NCBI RefSeq assembly: GCF_037975245.1
Contig: NC_092582.1
Location: forward strand, 5,930,001-5,994,000
DNA from: Apostichopus japonicus
Lineage: Eukaryota > Echinodermata > Holothuroidea > Aspidochirotida > Stichopodidae
DNA length: 64,000 nucleotides
Direction: 5' to 3'
This document shows, one piece after another, positions 13,101 to 28,100 of the stretch. Every line of letters begins with the position of its first letter. Position 1 is the first letter of the stretch. A program made the position numbers and the translations under genes. Under the pieces are notes generated by a model. The model had not been told where the DNA came from and did not search any database. It saw only the letters and a program-made list of their open reading frames with translations.

Positions 13101-16100
13101 CCGGTTTCCTATACTGATACAATATGGTACCGGAGTTAGACTGATAATTTGGCAACACTGGTTACAAACATTGATGGCGAAGGTAGCCTGGTTACAAACA
13201 CTGACAATGCGGTCAGCTTGAAAACTTATACTATAAGGCTATCCTGACTACACTGGTATTGTGGTTGGCCTGGTTTTCTTTCTGTACTGACAATCTCATA
13301 CACGGATGGAAAACAAATATAGCAGAGGAAAAAACCAACACGAAAAAGGAATGACACTAACATTTAATCCTTCAAGTCCTGGTTCACCTATATCACCCTC
13401 TGGTCCACGGATACCCTACAGAAAAGGAAAAGCAACAGGAGAACAGATGATTGTAGTGGATGTTTGATATGACTGAGGTCAGAAGTACAGAGGTTAAGTT
13501 TATGTCAAATCTTACAAACATGGAATTGTTTATCATGACTGACCAACCCTACACTTAAAACGATAACACTGTAAACACAAAAACATGATTACCGCTTGGA
13601 AATGTATGGGAGGAAACTTTCTCATTTAGTATTTACAGTATATTTGACCATTTCAAAACATGGGTGATGAGGATTAGGTACAGTTTTTCTTTTCTTTACA
13701 CAGTACCTTATCATGATCATACAGAGAAAGGAAGTTTCTAGAATGGTCATATTCAATTAAAGTGAATTACAGAATAGACTGATCATCACATGGACAATTA
13801 CCATTGGTCCTCGACCACCTGACCGACCATCATTTCCTTTGTCACCTTTTTCACCCTGAAAAGAAACAGATGACCCAAGAGATTATTTGCTAGACCTAAC
13901 CTTTAATTCTGAGTAACTTCATATTACAGATAATGGCCCCACACAAGATCAAGTACACTTGTTTCTTGGTTGGAAAGCATGGTTGGTTTATTTTTGGTGA
14001 AGGAGGGTATATCCTATGTTCGAAATCTTCCGGTTTCTCTCTCCCGCACATTTGTGAATGATTTATGTGGATGGTGATGGCACTTTTTACATTTATTATG
14101 ATTCTACACTCTACATTTTCAAGAGGTTGTGTGTGTTTTCTATATTTCAAGAGTTTTCTGTAGATAAGAAGTACCTTTATCATACTAACATGGTTTTGGG
14201 GAACCTAGTCTCAGCTAAAAGGGATGATTTTGGCCATAATGATAGGCATCGGCTTGTGTGTGGTTTCAAAGTTCACCTAGTGATAATCATTTTTTGAATG
14301 TATTAATACCTTATTAGTAATGAGTATGCAGATGGTTGTAAGAGGAACGAACCTTTTCTCCCATAGTACCATCTTGGCCCTTTGGGCCCTGTTCACCCAT
14401 TGGGCCATCATAGCCATCAATACCATCCAGGCCAGGTGGTCCAACTTCACCTGGTTCTCCAGACATTCCAGGTTCCCCTGGCCGGCCCCTCGCTCCCTAA
14501 AAAGGATGAAGAAAAAAAATCCATTAATATAGTTTTGTTTTTGTGATGACTTCAATTGGGGGCATCCAAGATAGTCTCTGCTATTAAGAATGGTTTGTGA
14601 CTTTCAATAAAAGACTCTATTCTCTTTTGATGAAGGCTTGATTGATGTCCTTCATTTAACAGAACTGCAACTTGCGAGAACTACCATGAATTGTTGCGGG
14701 AAATCCCCCCCCCCCCCTTCGAGAGAAAATATAATTTGCGGGACCCTCCAGATGAATTGCAAGAACCCCACAATCTCATGTCCTAATGCGAACATTGTAG
14801 TTTACTATCAGTTTAACACTGAAAAAAAATACTTAAGTTGAGGTAGTAGCCTACCATCGATCGATGCTGTGTAATAAATTTGACATCGTACCAACAATCT
14901 GATATTGTACTATCAAAAGGATACTGTACGCCAAGAACTTGGATGTTGTATGACTAATTTACATGGTACCACCAATTTTGATAATGTACCGCCAATTAAA
15001 TGCTGTACTGTCAATTTGCTACAGTACTAAAGACTAGATGTTGCAACATCAATCTTATAACATACCATCCATTTTAAACAGTCAACCATCAATTTGATAA
15101 TGTAGCATTGATTTGATACTTTGAGCAAATCAATTTGAAAATTTGAAAATTTCATACTGTTCCATCCAGTGTTTTGATACCATATTATCAATTTGATAAT
15201 TGCACCCTCAATGTGACATTCTACCATCAAGTTGATAATGACACGTGCCGTGCCGTCAATCTGATATTGTACAATCAATATGGTATAGGACACTGTTGGT
15301 TTCTCCCGCTCCGGTATAACTTTTGCAATTCCTAGAGCATGAAAACATGTTCACGAAGGTCGAAATAAACAAGAAATCTGTCACGACGTGCATATGCCAT
15401 TCACCAAAACAGATTCTCCTCTCTATGGCTGGGGTTTGTCTCTTGTTTTCTCTTTATAGAAATTAATCCCTTAAAATCTATTCCGACTATCTCTGGCACG
15501 GTATTAATCGTATCTGTCAACCATTATTATTGCAGATTTACCACCTCTTTCTTTCTGAAGCAAAAGAGTACTGATGCAAATCTGATGCCAACATTCTTTA
15601 TTCTAGAAGTAGAATATCATAATTATGTGAAGAAAACAAAAATAACCAACAAAGGTGAAAACTTAAAGTGTTACAATATTTTCTTCCGTCGTCAATCATT
15701 GCCGTTTTCAAACCCGAAGTACAATTTGTAAAACCTGTGATTAATACGACGGAGATTGAAATAACTAATGAGTGCATTGTCCAAATCTGAACAAATCATT
15801 GTATTAATCAGTGTAGGAAATGTCAGAGGGTGCACTAACCTTCAAACCGTTCTCTCCAACCAAACCAGGGTCTCCAGGTTCCCCTCTTGGTCCCTGAAGA
15901 GAGAATTATTTGGAAGATTTCATCTGGAAATGAAATATTTTTCTTGTGTGTCCACTCATCTTTGAGAGTGAATCGATATAAGGCATAGAGGGCATGAGCT
16001 TATGGGTAAACTTTGGGCACTGACTTTAGGATTTGAAAAATGAAAGGCTGGATATCAGCTTTATCAGCAGTGTGGTCATGATATTTCATCGAGGCTGATT

Positions 16101-19100
16101 ATTTTCAACTTATTGGTTCATATAATTTGATTCAGGGAGGTGACAAAAGTACAAGTGCAAGTGGTCATTTCAAATTCATCCCAAAGTAAACATAATATTC
16201 AACTCTTCATCAATTCCTCTGATAAACACGAGGACGCTCTCTTCTAACGTTCAGATATCTCTACTAATGTCAGTGACTGCCCAATGATACAATCACATCA
16301 CACCGAGTTCAGATATCTCTACTAATGTCAGTGACTGCCCAGTGATACAATCACAGCACACCGAGTTCAGATATCTCTACTTATGTCAGTGACTGCCCAG
16401 TGATACAATCACATCACACCGAGTTCACATATCTCTACTAATATCATTGACTGCCCAGTGATACAATCACATCCAACCGAGTTCACATATCTCTACTAAT
16501 ATTATTGACCGCCCAGTGATACAATCACATCACACCGAGTTCACATATCTCTACTAATGTCAGTGACCCCCCAGTGATACAATCACATCACACCGAGTTC
16601 AGATATCTCTACTAATGTCAGTGACTGCCCAGTGATACAATCACATCACACCGAGTTCAGATATCTCTACTAATGTCAGTGACTGCCCAGTGATACATCA
16701 CATCCAACCGAGTTCACATATCTCTACCAGTGACTACCCAGTGGTACAATCACATCACACTGAGTTCAGATATCTCTACTAATGTCATTGACTGCCCAGT
16801 GATACAATCACAGCACACCGAGTTCAGATATCTCTTCTAATGTCATTGACTGCCCAGTGATACAATCACATCACACCCAGTTCAGATATCTCTACTAATG
16901 TCAGTGACTGCCCAGTGATACATCACATCCAACCGAGTTCAGATATCTCTACCAGTGACTACCCAGTGGCACAATCACATCACAACGAGTTCAGATATCT
17001 CTACTAATGTCATTGACTGCCCAGTGATACAATCACATCACACCGAGTTCAGATATCTCTACTAATGCCAGTGACTGCCCAGTGATACAATCACATCACT
17101 CCGAGTTCAGATATCTCTACCAGTGACTACCCAGTGGTACAATCACATAACACCGAGTTCAGATATCTCTTCTAATGTCAGTGACTGCCCAGTGATACAA
17201 TCACATCACACCAAGGTTCAGATATCTCTACTAATGTCAGTGACTGCCCAGTGACATATACGATCACATCACACCGAGTTCAGATATCTCTAATAATGTC
17301 AGTGACTGCCCAGTGATACAATCACATCACACCGAGTTCAGATATCTCTACTAATGTCAGTGACTGCCCAGTGATACATCACATCCAACCGAGTTCACAT
17401 ATCTCTACCAGTGACTACCCAGTGGTACAATCACATCACACTGAGTTCAGATATCTCTACTAATGTCATTGACTGCCCAGTGATACAATCACAGCACACC
17501 GAGTTCAGATATCTCTTCTAATGTCATTGACTGCCCAGTGATACAATCACATCACACCCAGTTCAGATATCTCTACTAGTGTCAGTGACTGCCCAGTGAT
17601 ACATCACATCCAACCGAGTTCAGATATCTCTACCAGTGACTACCCAGTGGCACAATCACATCACAATGAGTTCAGATATCTCTACTAATGTCAGTGACTG
17701 CCCAGTGATACAATCACATCACACCGAGTTCAGATATCTCTACTAATGCCAGTGACTGCCCAGTGATACAATCACATCACACCGAGTTCAGATATCTCTA
17801 CTAATGTCAGTGACTGCCCAGTGATACAATCACATCACACCGAGTTCAGATATCTCTACTAATGTCAGTGACTGCCCAGTGATACATCACATCCAACCGA
17901 GTTCACATATCTCTACCAGTGACTACCCAGTGGTACAATCACATCACACTGAGTTCAGATATCTCTACTAATGTCATTGACTGCCCAGTGATACAATCAC
18001 AGCACACCGAGTTCAGATATCTCTTCTAATGTCATTGACTGCCCAGTGATACAATCACATCACACCCAGTTCAGATATCTCTACTAATGTCAGTGACTGC
18101 CCAGTGATACATCACATCCAACCGAGTTCAGATATCTCTACCAGTGACTACCCAGTGGCACAATCACATCACAACGAGTTCAGATATCTCTACTAATGTC
18201 AGTGACTGCCCAGTGATACAATCACATCACACCGAGTTCAGATATCTCTACTAATGCCAGTGACTGCCCAGTGATACAATCACATCACTCCGAGTTCAGA
18301 TATCTCTACCAGTGACTACCCAGTGGTACAATCACATAACACCGAGTTCAGATATCTCTTCTAATGTCAGTGACTGCCCAGTGATACAATCACATCACAC
18401 CAAGGTTCAGATATCTCTACTAATGTCAGTGACTGCCCAGTGACATATACGATCACATCACACCGAGTTCAGATATCTCTAATAATGTCAGTGACTGCCC
18501 AGTGATACAATCACATCACACTGGGTCTTAATTACAACTTGTTGAAGTCTACTCACCGGGTCGCCCATCATGCCTGACATTCCTGTTCTTCCTGGAGGTC
18601 CAGTGGAACCCTAAAAGAAGAAAGATTAAAGCCTCTATTCGAAACCTCTTTTAGAATCACAGAGCACTTATCCGTTAGCTATTAACAAGATTTACCGAAG
18701 GAAGCTGATGGAGCAAAGTACACGGATTGATTTAATAACACTTCTTTCTTAGACTGGATATCAAAAGACAGCAGAAATTGTAATTTAAAACAAGGTGGAA
18801 GTTGCAATCAATAGAGCTATAACATTGCAAGGAATATGCAAATAAAAACATTTATTATTATTATAATTATTACTATTATTATTAATATTATCAAATTCAA
18901 GTAACATGAGCACATCATCGACTTTAACAGGGAGCTAATAATAACTCATTGCTAGCTTTTAGAGTATCACAACAAACAGCAGGCATAAAACAAATTTAAG
19001 ATTGCCAAACTTCCTCAACTGTTTCCAAACTATCTTTATGTTTTCATTTAATGATTTACTTAAACTTTACAACAATTACAAAAAGTACCGATCACTGTGC

Positions 19101-22100
19101 TGTTTCCTTTACTCTAAAGGTTATCCTTCTAACAAGTTTCAGAGTCGTATTTCCAGCAGATTCCGAAAGTGGTTATCTTAAAAACATATTCTAACTGTTC
19201 TGATTGGTTATACTCTGACATTTTATGTGTGTGTGTGTGGGGGGGGGGGGGAAGGTGCGCTTTCCAACAATAAAACTGAGCAAATAATTATGCAAATAAG
19301 TAAAACACTCACAGTTGATCCTTTAGTACCATTAATCCCACCAAATCCCTGCAGTCCATTAAATCCTGGAGCCCCTCTTACTCCAGGAATACCAGGTAAG
19401 CCAGGGTAACCGGCCAATCCAGGTTCACCTTTAAGTCCTGCTATTCCAGGAATACCAGGTTCACCCTGTTTAAATATTAAAAAAAGTTGGCAATCCATGG
19501 AGTTGCAGATCTCATCTCTTCTATGATGGAATGGATCTACATTGAACTTTGACCTTGACCCTCAACAACTACATCAGTACTATTTTAAAAAATTTCCAAT
19601 TATTCTCTACATATTTTGTGGTTTAATGACTTTTTCTAAATACTGACAAGCAGAGCATGGGCTAAAACTTTTTCTTGGGTGTTTGAACTTTGACCTATGA
19701 TGTCACTTATCACCCAGGCATGAGTTTACCGTACATGGTCAGGAACCTACCCACCAAGTTTGAACGTGATCGGACTTACGATCTCGGAGGTGTTCATGAC
19801 ATACTTTTTGCACCATTTACACAAGTTTTACCCTTTATCTAACTTTACCTTTGACCCTGACCCTAAATCTGTCTTATTTCAAAATCTGCCTCATCATTCT
19901 CTACATATCATGTGGTTTAATGCCTTTTTCCAACATGTTGGCATTCAGAAACTGCCTTAAAACCAATTGTTAGATATCTCGACCTTTGACCCTCTGACAT
20001 ACAAAATTATCAAAACCCCAGGCACAAATTCACATGGTCAAGCACCTACCCACCAAGTTTGAACTTGATTGGATTTACGGTCTAGGAGGAGCTCAAGACA
20101 ACTTAAGCAAATTTTACCTTTGAACTCAATTGACCTTTGACCTCAACCCTAAACATTCCTACATCTGTCCTATTTAAAATATGTCTCATCACTTCTACAC
20201 ATCGTGTGGGTTAAATGATTTTTTCCCCTACATGTTGACAAGCAGAGAATGACTTAAAAACCAACATTTAGGTTTCTTGACCTTTGACCTCTGATCTATG
20301 ACATCATCAATTATGCAGACACAAGTTTAGATGGTCAGGAATCTACCCAAGAAGTTTGAATAAAATAGAGTATAGGAGGAGGCTGCGACACCCTTTATTT
20401 GCTCACTCAAACACACACTCACTCACAAACTGACTCACTCACACACTTCCTCACATTCCTGATGTGGGTGAAATACAATAACTCATCTCCCTATACATTA
20501 CATGAATGGAGATGAGATAGCAAATGAAATTAAGCAATATTACACAAAGTCAGCAAAACAGGAAGTATTTTAAATATAAAATATCTTTTAGATATATGTA
20601 TCATATGAAAATGTTATTTCAGTCATCTGCTGACTATTTTGAAAAAATTTTCATCAACCCTCACATACTAATACTTAACACTCAAAGATCACTAAACATT
20701 AACATAAACCATATTTTCCCGTAACTCATTTTTTTGTCCAGATACTTTAGAACTGTGTTCTAGGTCCCTGCATGGTATTTAAAACATTTTGCTAGGTGAC
20801 CCCAGTTTTTCTTCGCAATTCTCCAATGGCAGATGTTTGTATGATTAAGGGTGCTTAGTTGCAAAAAGGATGTTTTGAAGTTTAGAAAATAATTAATGCT
20901 CAGGATTTTGTTCAACTTTTCCCACAAATATCGGCAAATTTGTTTGTCCTTCCAAACCGTTGGCGACCTTCCAAAAGTTTTTGGCAACCCTAAACAGGGT
21001 TGCGACCCCCACTTGAAACACCACGGTTCCAGGGAATACAAATTAAAAGGTAATTATAAACTCCCACTCTATGCTCTGTTGGTGGTTGGAACACACTGTT
21101 GAATATCTAAGCCCTGTCTCAAAAACATGACCTTGAATTTTTGGGAAGAATGACCAGTCAGAAAAACGAACTCAATTGTTTTTTTTTCATGTTCACAAGG
21201 TTTCCACATTTCCAGCTCTGGCGATATCAGATGACCTTTGACCTGTATGAAAGACAGTACTGTTCTCTGTACTCACTGAGATGAATCCATATCCCAAGTA
21301 TTTAAAGTTATGAGTTATAAAATGGTGTTTACATTTCCAGAGGTGTCACAGGTTTGCACACAGGCACACACACCATCCCCATGATCGCCTAGATTCCTTT
21401 TTTTGGGCAAAGAATGAAGAATTACTATTTGTATGAACCATTTTTTAAATAAATGGCTATAAATACAACTATTGGTTTAACATAATGATTCTTTTAGCAG
21501 ATAGAATATCACTGCTACATTTTGTTCACATACTTCTCTGAATGACCCAATAGAAGCTTTGAAAAGCGGTAACTCACCTTTATTGATAAACCAGATCTGC
21601 CTGGAGCACCAGTAAAGCCTGCATATCCCTTGAAAAAAATAATGAAAAAAAAAAACAAATGAAAAATGTCTCTACATAACTTTTTCCCTACAGCAAACAG
21701 GTGTTGCTAAGAGACATTTTTTTTTTCAAAATGGACGTCATGTTAAAATGAAACAGGTGCATACTAATATTCCTTAATTTGTCCATTACCATGGTTCTGT
21801 ATTAGTGGAGTGTTAGTATGTATGCATAAGTGGAGTGTTAGCTCAGTGGTTAACGCCGGTGCCTTTCAATCATTTATGTCCCGAGTTCGAGTCACTCCAA
21901 GATTAATGTATGTCTTCCAGTTACAGAGTTGTTGACAATTGACAATTCATAATCATAGATGTTAAATATGAATCTAAGAGACTGACTTCGATCAGCTTGC
22001 GGCTTTGATAGGCCAATGATGGCTTCTTCGCGAGTTCCTGCTTGCAGGAGGATCTAAATTACATACAATACCATACATTAAACAGAAAAAACAGACATAC

Positions 22101-25100
22101 AGGTAGATACATCACACTGGCGATGGCTCCATTGGGTTGGAGATCAAAAAGATCTACATGAAGTAAGTCTAAAATGTTTTCCTTTTATTATTTTTTTTTA
22201 TATGGCATTAGGAGAGAAGAGTATAACAAATTTAAGACTTTTTAGTAGATTGGTAAAAGCCTCAAGTGCAGCTTTAATGCCATTCATTAATTAAATGCAA
22301 GATATTGATTGATTTTAAGAAAGCAATGAAGCCCATGAATTTTTAGTATTACTCACTGGTAGGCCAGGTAGTCCTGCAGAACCATTAGCTCCGGGCACTC
22401 CCCTGTCTCCAACAATGCCGGGCTTACCACGAAACCCTCTCCCTCCTCGATTACCCTCAAAAAGTAAAAAATGCACAAAAGACATTAATGATCCAAATAT
22501 AATTTTTCTAGGATATATTGAAATAAAAAGCATTAAGTTAGGGACTTGAGCTAGATACTAATTTATGTTAAAGGAGTAGCTCAGGTTTTTCATAATAATA
22601 ATAATCATAATACTAGGTGATCCTACAAAAGCAACACTTCATCAAAGCATATACTTCTGACAAAATGAACTAACCACAAGTCCTCCAAAGTTTAAACAGT
22701 ACAAAACATGGCTGTGACCCCTGGAATGGGGAAATGGGGGGGGGGGGAGAGAGATTTGATGTTAGTTTTCAAAGGTAATTTTCTCTAAACTTGTAACTCA
22801 TCTTAGAATATGCTTCAGAGAAGGTTGTTTTACAGATTCCTTGTTGGACAAGAATAATTATCTACCAATGTGTCCATATATTCCACACATTTTACGAGGT
22901 ATAATCATACCATTAAATAACAATCGCCTTCTGGCAGAACTTACCCGTTCCCCCTGTGGCCCACTTTCTCCTCTGGGTCCACGTTCACCTTCTTTACCCT
23001 GCAACAGACAAGAATAGCAACATCGATTGTAATACTCGATTGACATAACCTGGAGTGTTAGCTCAGTGGTTAACGCCGGTGCCAATCATAAGGTCCCGAG
23101 TTCGAGTCACTCCAAAATTAATGTATGTCGTCCAGTTACCGAGTTGTTGACAATTGACAATTCATAACCATGGACGTTAAATATGAATCTAAGAGACTGA
23201 CTTCGGTCAGCTTGCGGCTTTGATAAGCCAATGATGGCTTCTTCGCGAGTTCCTGCTTGCAGGAGGATCTAAAATACAGTAAAATACATACATACATTTG
23301 CAATGATATCAATTACACTGTTTGTGACCAAAACCAAGCGAGAGACATAGAAAGCCTGTACCACCTGCATTATTTCTTGAGTCACACACCCACTTTCTGA
23401 TACTCTTGCCATTAACAGCACAGTCCTCTTGCAAGTTATGGAACAAGATTTATCACACCTCAAGGGGGCGGGCCTGCCTCATTTCTCAACGAAATCTTAT
23501 TTCACCCAGCTGTTCAGATTGTCTGCCATCCAGCAAGATAAGCAAACACCTTCCATTTCCTGTGATCCACAGATAAATTAATTAATTGCTCAGACACAAA
23601 CTTCGCACGTGTCTGTTTCCATTGTTGATTATACGTCTCTTTTCGAACAGGACATACCCCTTTAACACTTGCTATAAGTAGATGGAAATTGCCAAATCAT
23701 GATTGTAAGAAATTTTTAAAAATTGTGTTGTTGTTGGGAAAAGGTCATCGACTGCATACACCCTTAAATTACCTTTGCTAAAAAAGGGGGGAGGGGGTTA
23801 AAAAGCGAGTAGAGGCCCAATTGTATGGAAATATTTATTTTTTCGTTTACCTGACGACCCCTGCGACCCATACTTCCTGGTTGACCTCGGTCACCTTCGT
23901 CTCCCTTCTCACCGGTCTCACCTCTATCACCAGCTGAACCTGAATTTCCGGTCATACCCTGCAAAATTAATTAAGCTTGATCAATGCCTCACTGCTATGA
24001 CTGTTCTAATTTTCTAATGTTATGTAGTGAATCACTTGATTGGTAGAGGACACCAGATTGGTTATTAATACAGATCAAAGAAAACAATTATGCTAATATG
24101 TTCTAGACAAAATGTTAAGTAACCTGTAACGAATAGCATGCTAAAAGGATGGACGTTAGTTACAACATGTCAATGGATAACAAGGTGCCACCCAGATCAT
24201 GTATATTCAACATATACATTTGTCCTTATTTCGACTTTACCTAACAATTATTACCAATGGGTGATCAATTTCGTTTGAACGCAAAGCTTAAGTTATTAAA
24301 TCTGTTATAATCGTCTCTTATGCTAATACTTACAGCGAGCCCAATGATTCCTACCACGCCCTTTATACCCTTCTCACCATGAACACCTTCTTCACCTTTC
24401 TCTCCCTTTGGTCCAATAATGCCATTCCTACCCTGAGAAAGAGACAAAATGAATGAATGACATACAGCTATACAGTTAAACATTAGCTATACAGTTAAAC
24501 ATTAGTCAAGAGAAGCTTATACCACAACAAATCAATTGAATGTGTGGCATACAGCTGTACAGTTAAAGGGAGTGAAGACTTGCGCACAAAGAAACATCTG
24601 ATGCCGGTAATCTGACCTAGTTTCGAATGAGGTGTAACAGAAGTGTTAGACACCACCATAGACCCCAGAAAATACACACACAGCTAGCTATCGTCGGTAA
24701 TTAGACACAAGTGTAGTCAATACATACAGCTGCGGTCAATACCCACAACACAGTGAACATAGCAGCAGTGGACATCCCAGCTGGGGGTTGTTATGCAACT
24801 CCCTGATATCAGTTCCAGATAACAAGGTATCATGTTTCATTACTGTCTGCATTTTGTAGCGACAAGAAGAAAACTTTACTTGCAAGCAACGGAAAGTTAC
24901 CCTTTTCAGAGGGAGACAGATGGTTTGGGGCGAGTCTTCAATACCTTTATAATTAGTCACGTGAAGCCTCCATCAGCAGTATTCTTGTAATCAACAGGAG
25001 TATTTAATCTAAAGTGTGCAATTCAACTAAGCTACAAATATTGAACTATTGTACTTACAAGCTTTCTTGGAATCTTGCCAACACTTTTTGCAAATCCTGA

Positions 25101-28100
25101 CAAAGATTATCCAAATGAACCTACAAGTCTTGTATTGTGGTTACTGTAATTTTTTGCCAAATTATGAACAAAGGCTTCGCAATAAATTGTCACCTCTAAA
25201 AGGATTACATTAACAAGGTTATAACAAGTCAGTTTGCTGAACTATTCATGCTATTTTGAAATGTACCCATTTTGCTTTCTGCATTTAATTCATTATCAAT
25301 TTTTCCATCTATATTTACATCATTCATGCTAATCTGTCGGGACAAGCCATTATTGGGCAGAGCAAATCATATTCTTGGACATGGTTGTCATGGGATCAAG
25401 CTAGGAACTTCTCAAATAATACCAATTATACACTGCTCTGATGCCATGAAACTGAGGATGTTAATCTTTAATATTAAGCATGATAAAACATTGTTGTTCC
25501 TTTTCTTAGTTTCACATGAACAAAAAGAGCATATGTATTAAAGAGAGTCACATATTAACAATGTTGATGTATTTCATTTCACTGTACATAGATTATTACC
25601 TAGTAGCCAACCAACAGCAAGGCCAATAAGTCGATTGAAAATTATTGGGCTCTGCTTGTCTATAGATACCTGTTCTTCCCTTAAGTCAAGCCCTAATGAA
25701 GTTTACATTTGTACTGTAAAATTTGCATCCAGTAGGAATCTCCAGAACAATTAAGAACACAAATCACTGACAAATATTATCTTTTGTAAACTTTTCAGAT
25801 GAAAGACAAGGCTACTGAAGTTAAGATGGACTGGGTTGTTGTTATACACTGACCGGTGCACCAGGCGGACCTTCTACGCCTATTTCACCACGTTCTCCTT
25901 GTAGTCCTCGTTCTCCTGGGTCACCTTGGTTACCATCAGTTCCATTCCTCCCCTGAAAACAAGCAAGGACACATACACCATTAGAAACGAAATGAGTCAT
26001 TTACATTTGGCATCTTGAGTCACGCAGGCACACATTTCAAAGTCCTGCACCATCTTGAGACAATAAAGCAAGGAGGTAATCCATCGAGTTGCAATTCTGC
26101 TCGAGTTTGTTGTAATAATATGGATTTGGAACCTGTACAACATCATCAACATCATCATCATGAACAATATCACCTGCGCATTATGTTTACAAGTGTTTCA
26201 CAGTCTTTCACCAGTTAAGGGATTACACTTTTTCTCAAAAGATTTTGTAACATAGAATCATATTTTATCACTGACTTTGTGCTGTAATTGATTTCCTCTC
26301 AATCATTGAGATACAACACCACAAAACCCAGAATGCCAAAAATGGCATTGTGTAACACAAACAATCAGGTATTGCTTCACACATTTCAAAATAACTTTAA
26401 TTATGATCATGGGTAGTATCCTAAAAATACTTTAATTAATTTTTATGTGTCACTGGGTTAAGAAATTTAAGCTGAATAATTGCTACCGGTCGCTTAAATA
26501 CCTAAAACTGGGCTATCACTCTTACTTAACAAAGAGATTTGTTTTACACTTACAGGAAATCCTGGAAATCCAGGAGGACCAACTGCTCCTTGATCTCCTG
26601 GCTCTCCCTGAATATGAAATAGATAATTAATATTAGTCATGAACAATCAACTTCTAGACGATGAACATAAGTCACAGACAATCATCTTCTGGACAATGAA
26701 CATAAGTCACACACAATCATCTTCTTGGCAATGAACATAAGTCACACACAATCATCTTCAAGAGAGTGAAAGTAAGTCACAAACAATCATCTTCTTGGCA
26801 ATGAACATAAGTCACACACAATCATCTTCTTGGCAATGAACATAAGTCACACACAATCATCTTCTTGGCAATGAACATAAGTCACACACAATCATCTTCT
26901 TGGCAATGAACATAAGTCACACACAATCATCTTCTTGGCAATGAACATAAGTCACAAACAATCATCTTCTTGGCAATGAACATAAGTCACACACAATCAT
27001 CTTCTTGGCAATGAACATAAGTCGCACACAATCATCATCTTGGCAATGAACATAAGTCACACACATTCATCTTCTTGGCAATGAACATAAGTTACAAACA
27101 ATCATCTTCTTGACAATGAACATAAGTTACAAACAATCATCTTCAAGACAGTGAATGTAAGTCACAAACAATCATCTTCTTGGCAATGAACATAAGTCAC
27201 ACACAATCATCTTCTTGGCAATGAACATAAGTCACACACAATCATCTTCTTGGCCTTGAACTTAAGTCACACACATTCATCTTCTTGGCAATGAACATAA
27301 GTCACACACAATCATCTTCTTGGCAATGAACATAAGTCACACACAATCATCTTCTTGGCCTTGAACTTAAGTCACACACAATCATCTTCTTGGCAATGAA
27401 CATAAGTCACAAACAATCATCTTCTTGGCAATGAACATAAGTCACACACAATCATCTTCTTGGCAATGAACATAAGTCACACACAATCATCATCTTAGCA
27501 ATGAACATAAGTCACACACAATCATCTTCTTGGCAATGAACATAAGTCACACACAATCATCTTCTTGGCAATGAACATAAGTTACAAACAATCATCTTCT
27601 TGGCAATGAACATAAGTTACAAACAATCATCTTCAAGACAGTGAATGTAAGTCACAAACATTCATCTTCTTGGCAATGAACATAAGTCACACACATTCAT
27701 CTTCTTGACAATGAACATAAGTTACAAACAATCATCTTCAAGACAGTGAATGTAAGTCACAAACAATCATCTTCTTGGCAATGAACATAAGTCACACACA
27801 ATCATCTTCTTGGCAATGAACATAAGTCACACACAATCATCTTCTTGGCCTTGAACTTAAGTCACACACATTCATCTTCTTGGCAATGAACATAAGTCAC
27901 ACACAATCATCTTCTTGGCAATGAACATAAGTCACACACAATCATCTTCTTGGCCTTGAACTTAAGTCACACACAATCATCTTCTTGGCAATGAACATAA
28001 GTCACACACAATCATCTTCTTGGCAATGAACAAAAGTCACACACAATCATCTTCAAGACAATGAACATAAGTCACACACAATCATCTTCTTGGCAATGAA

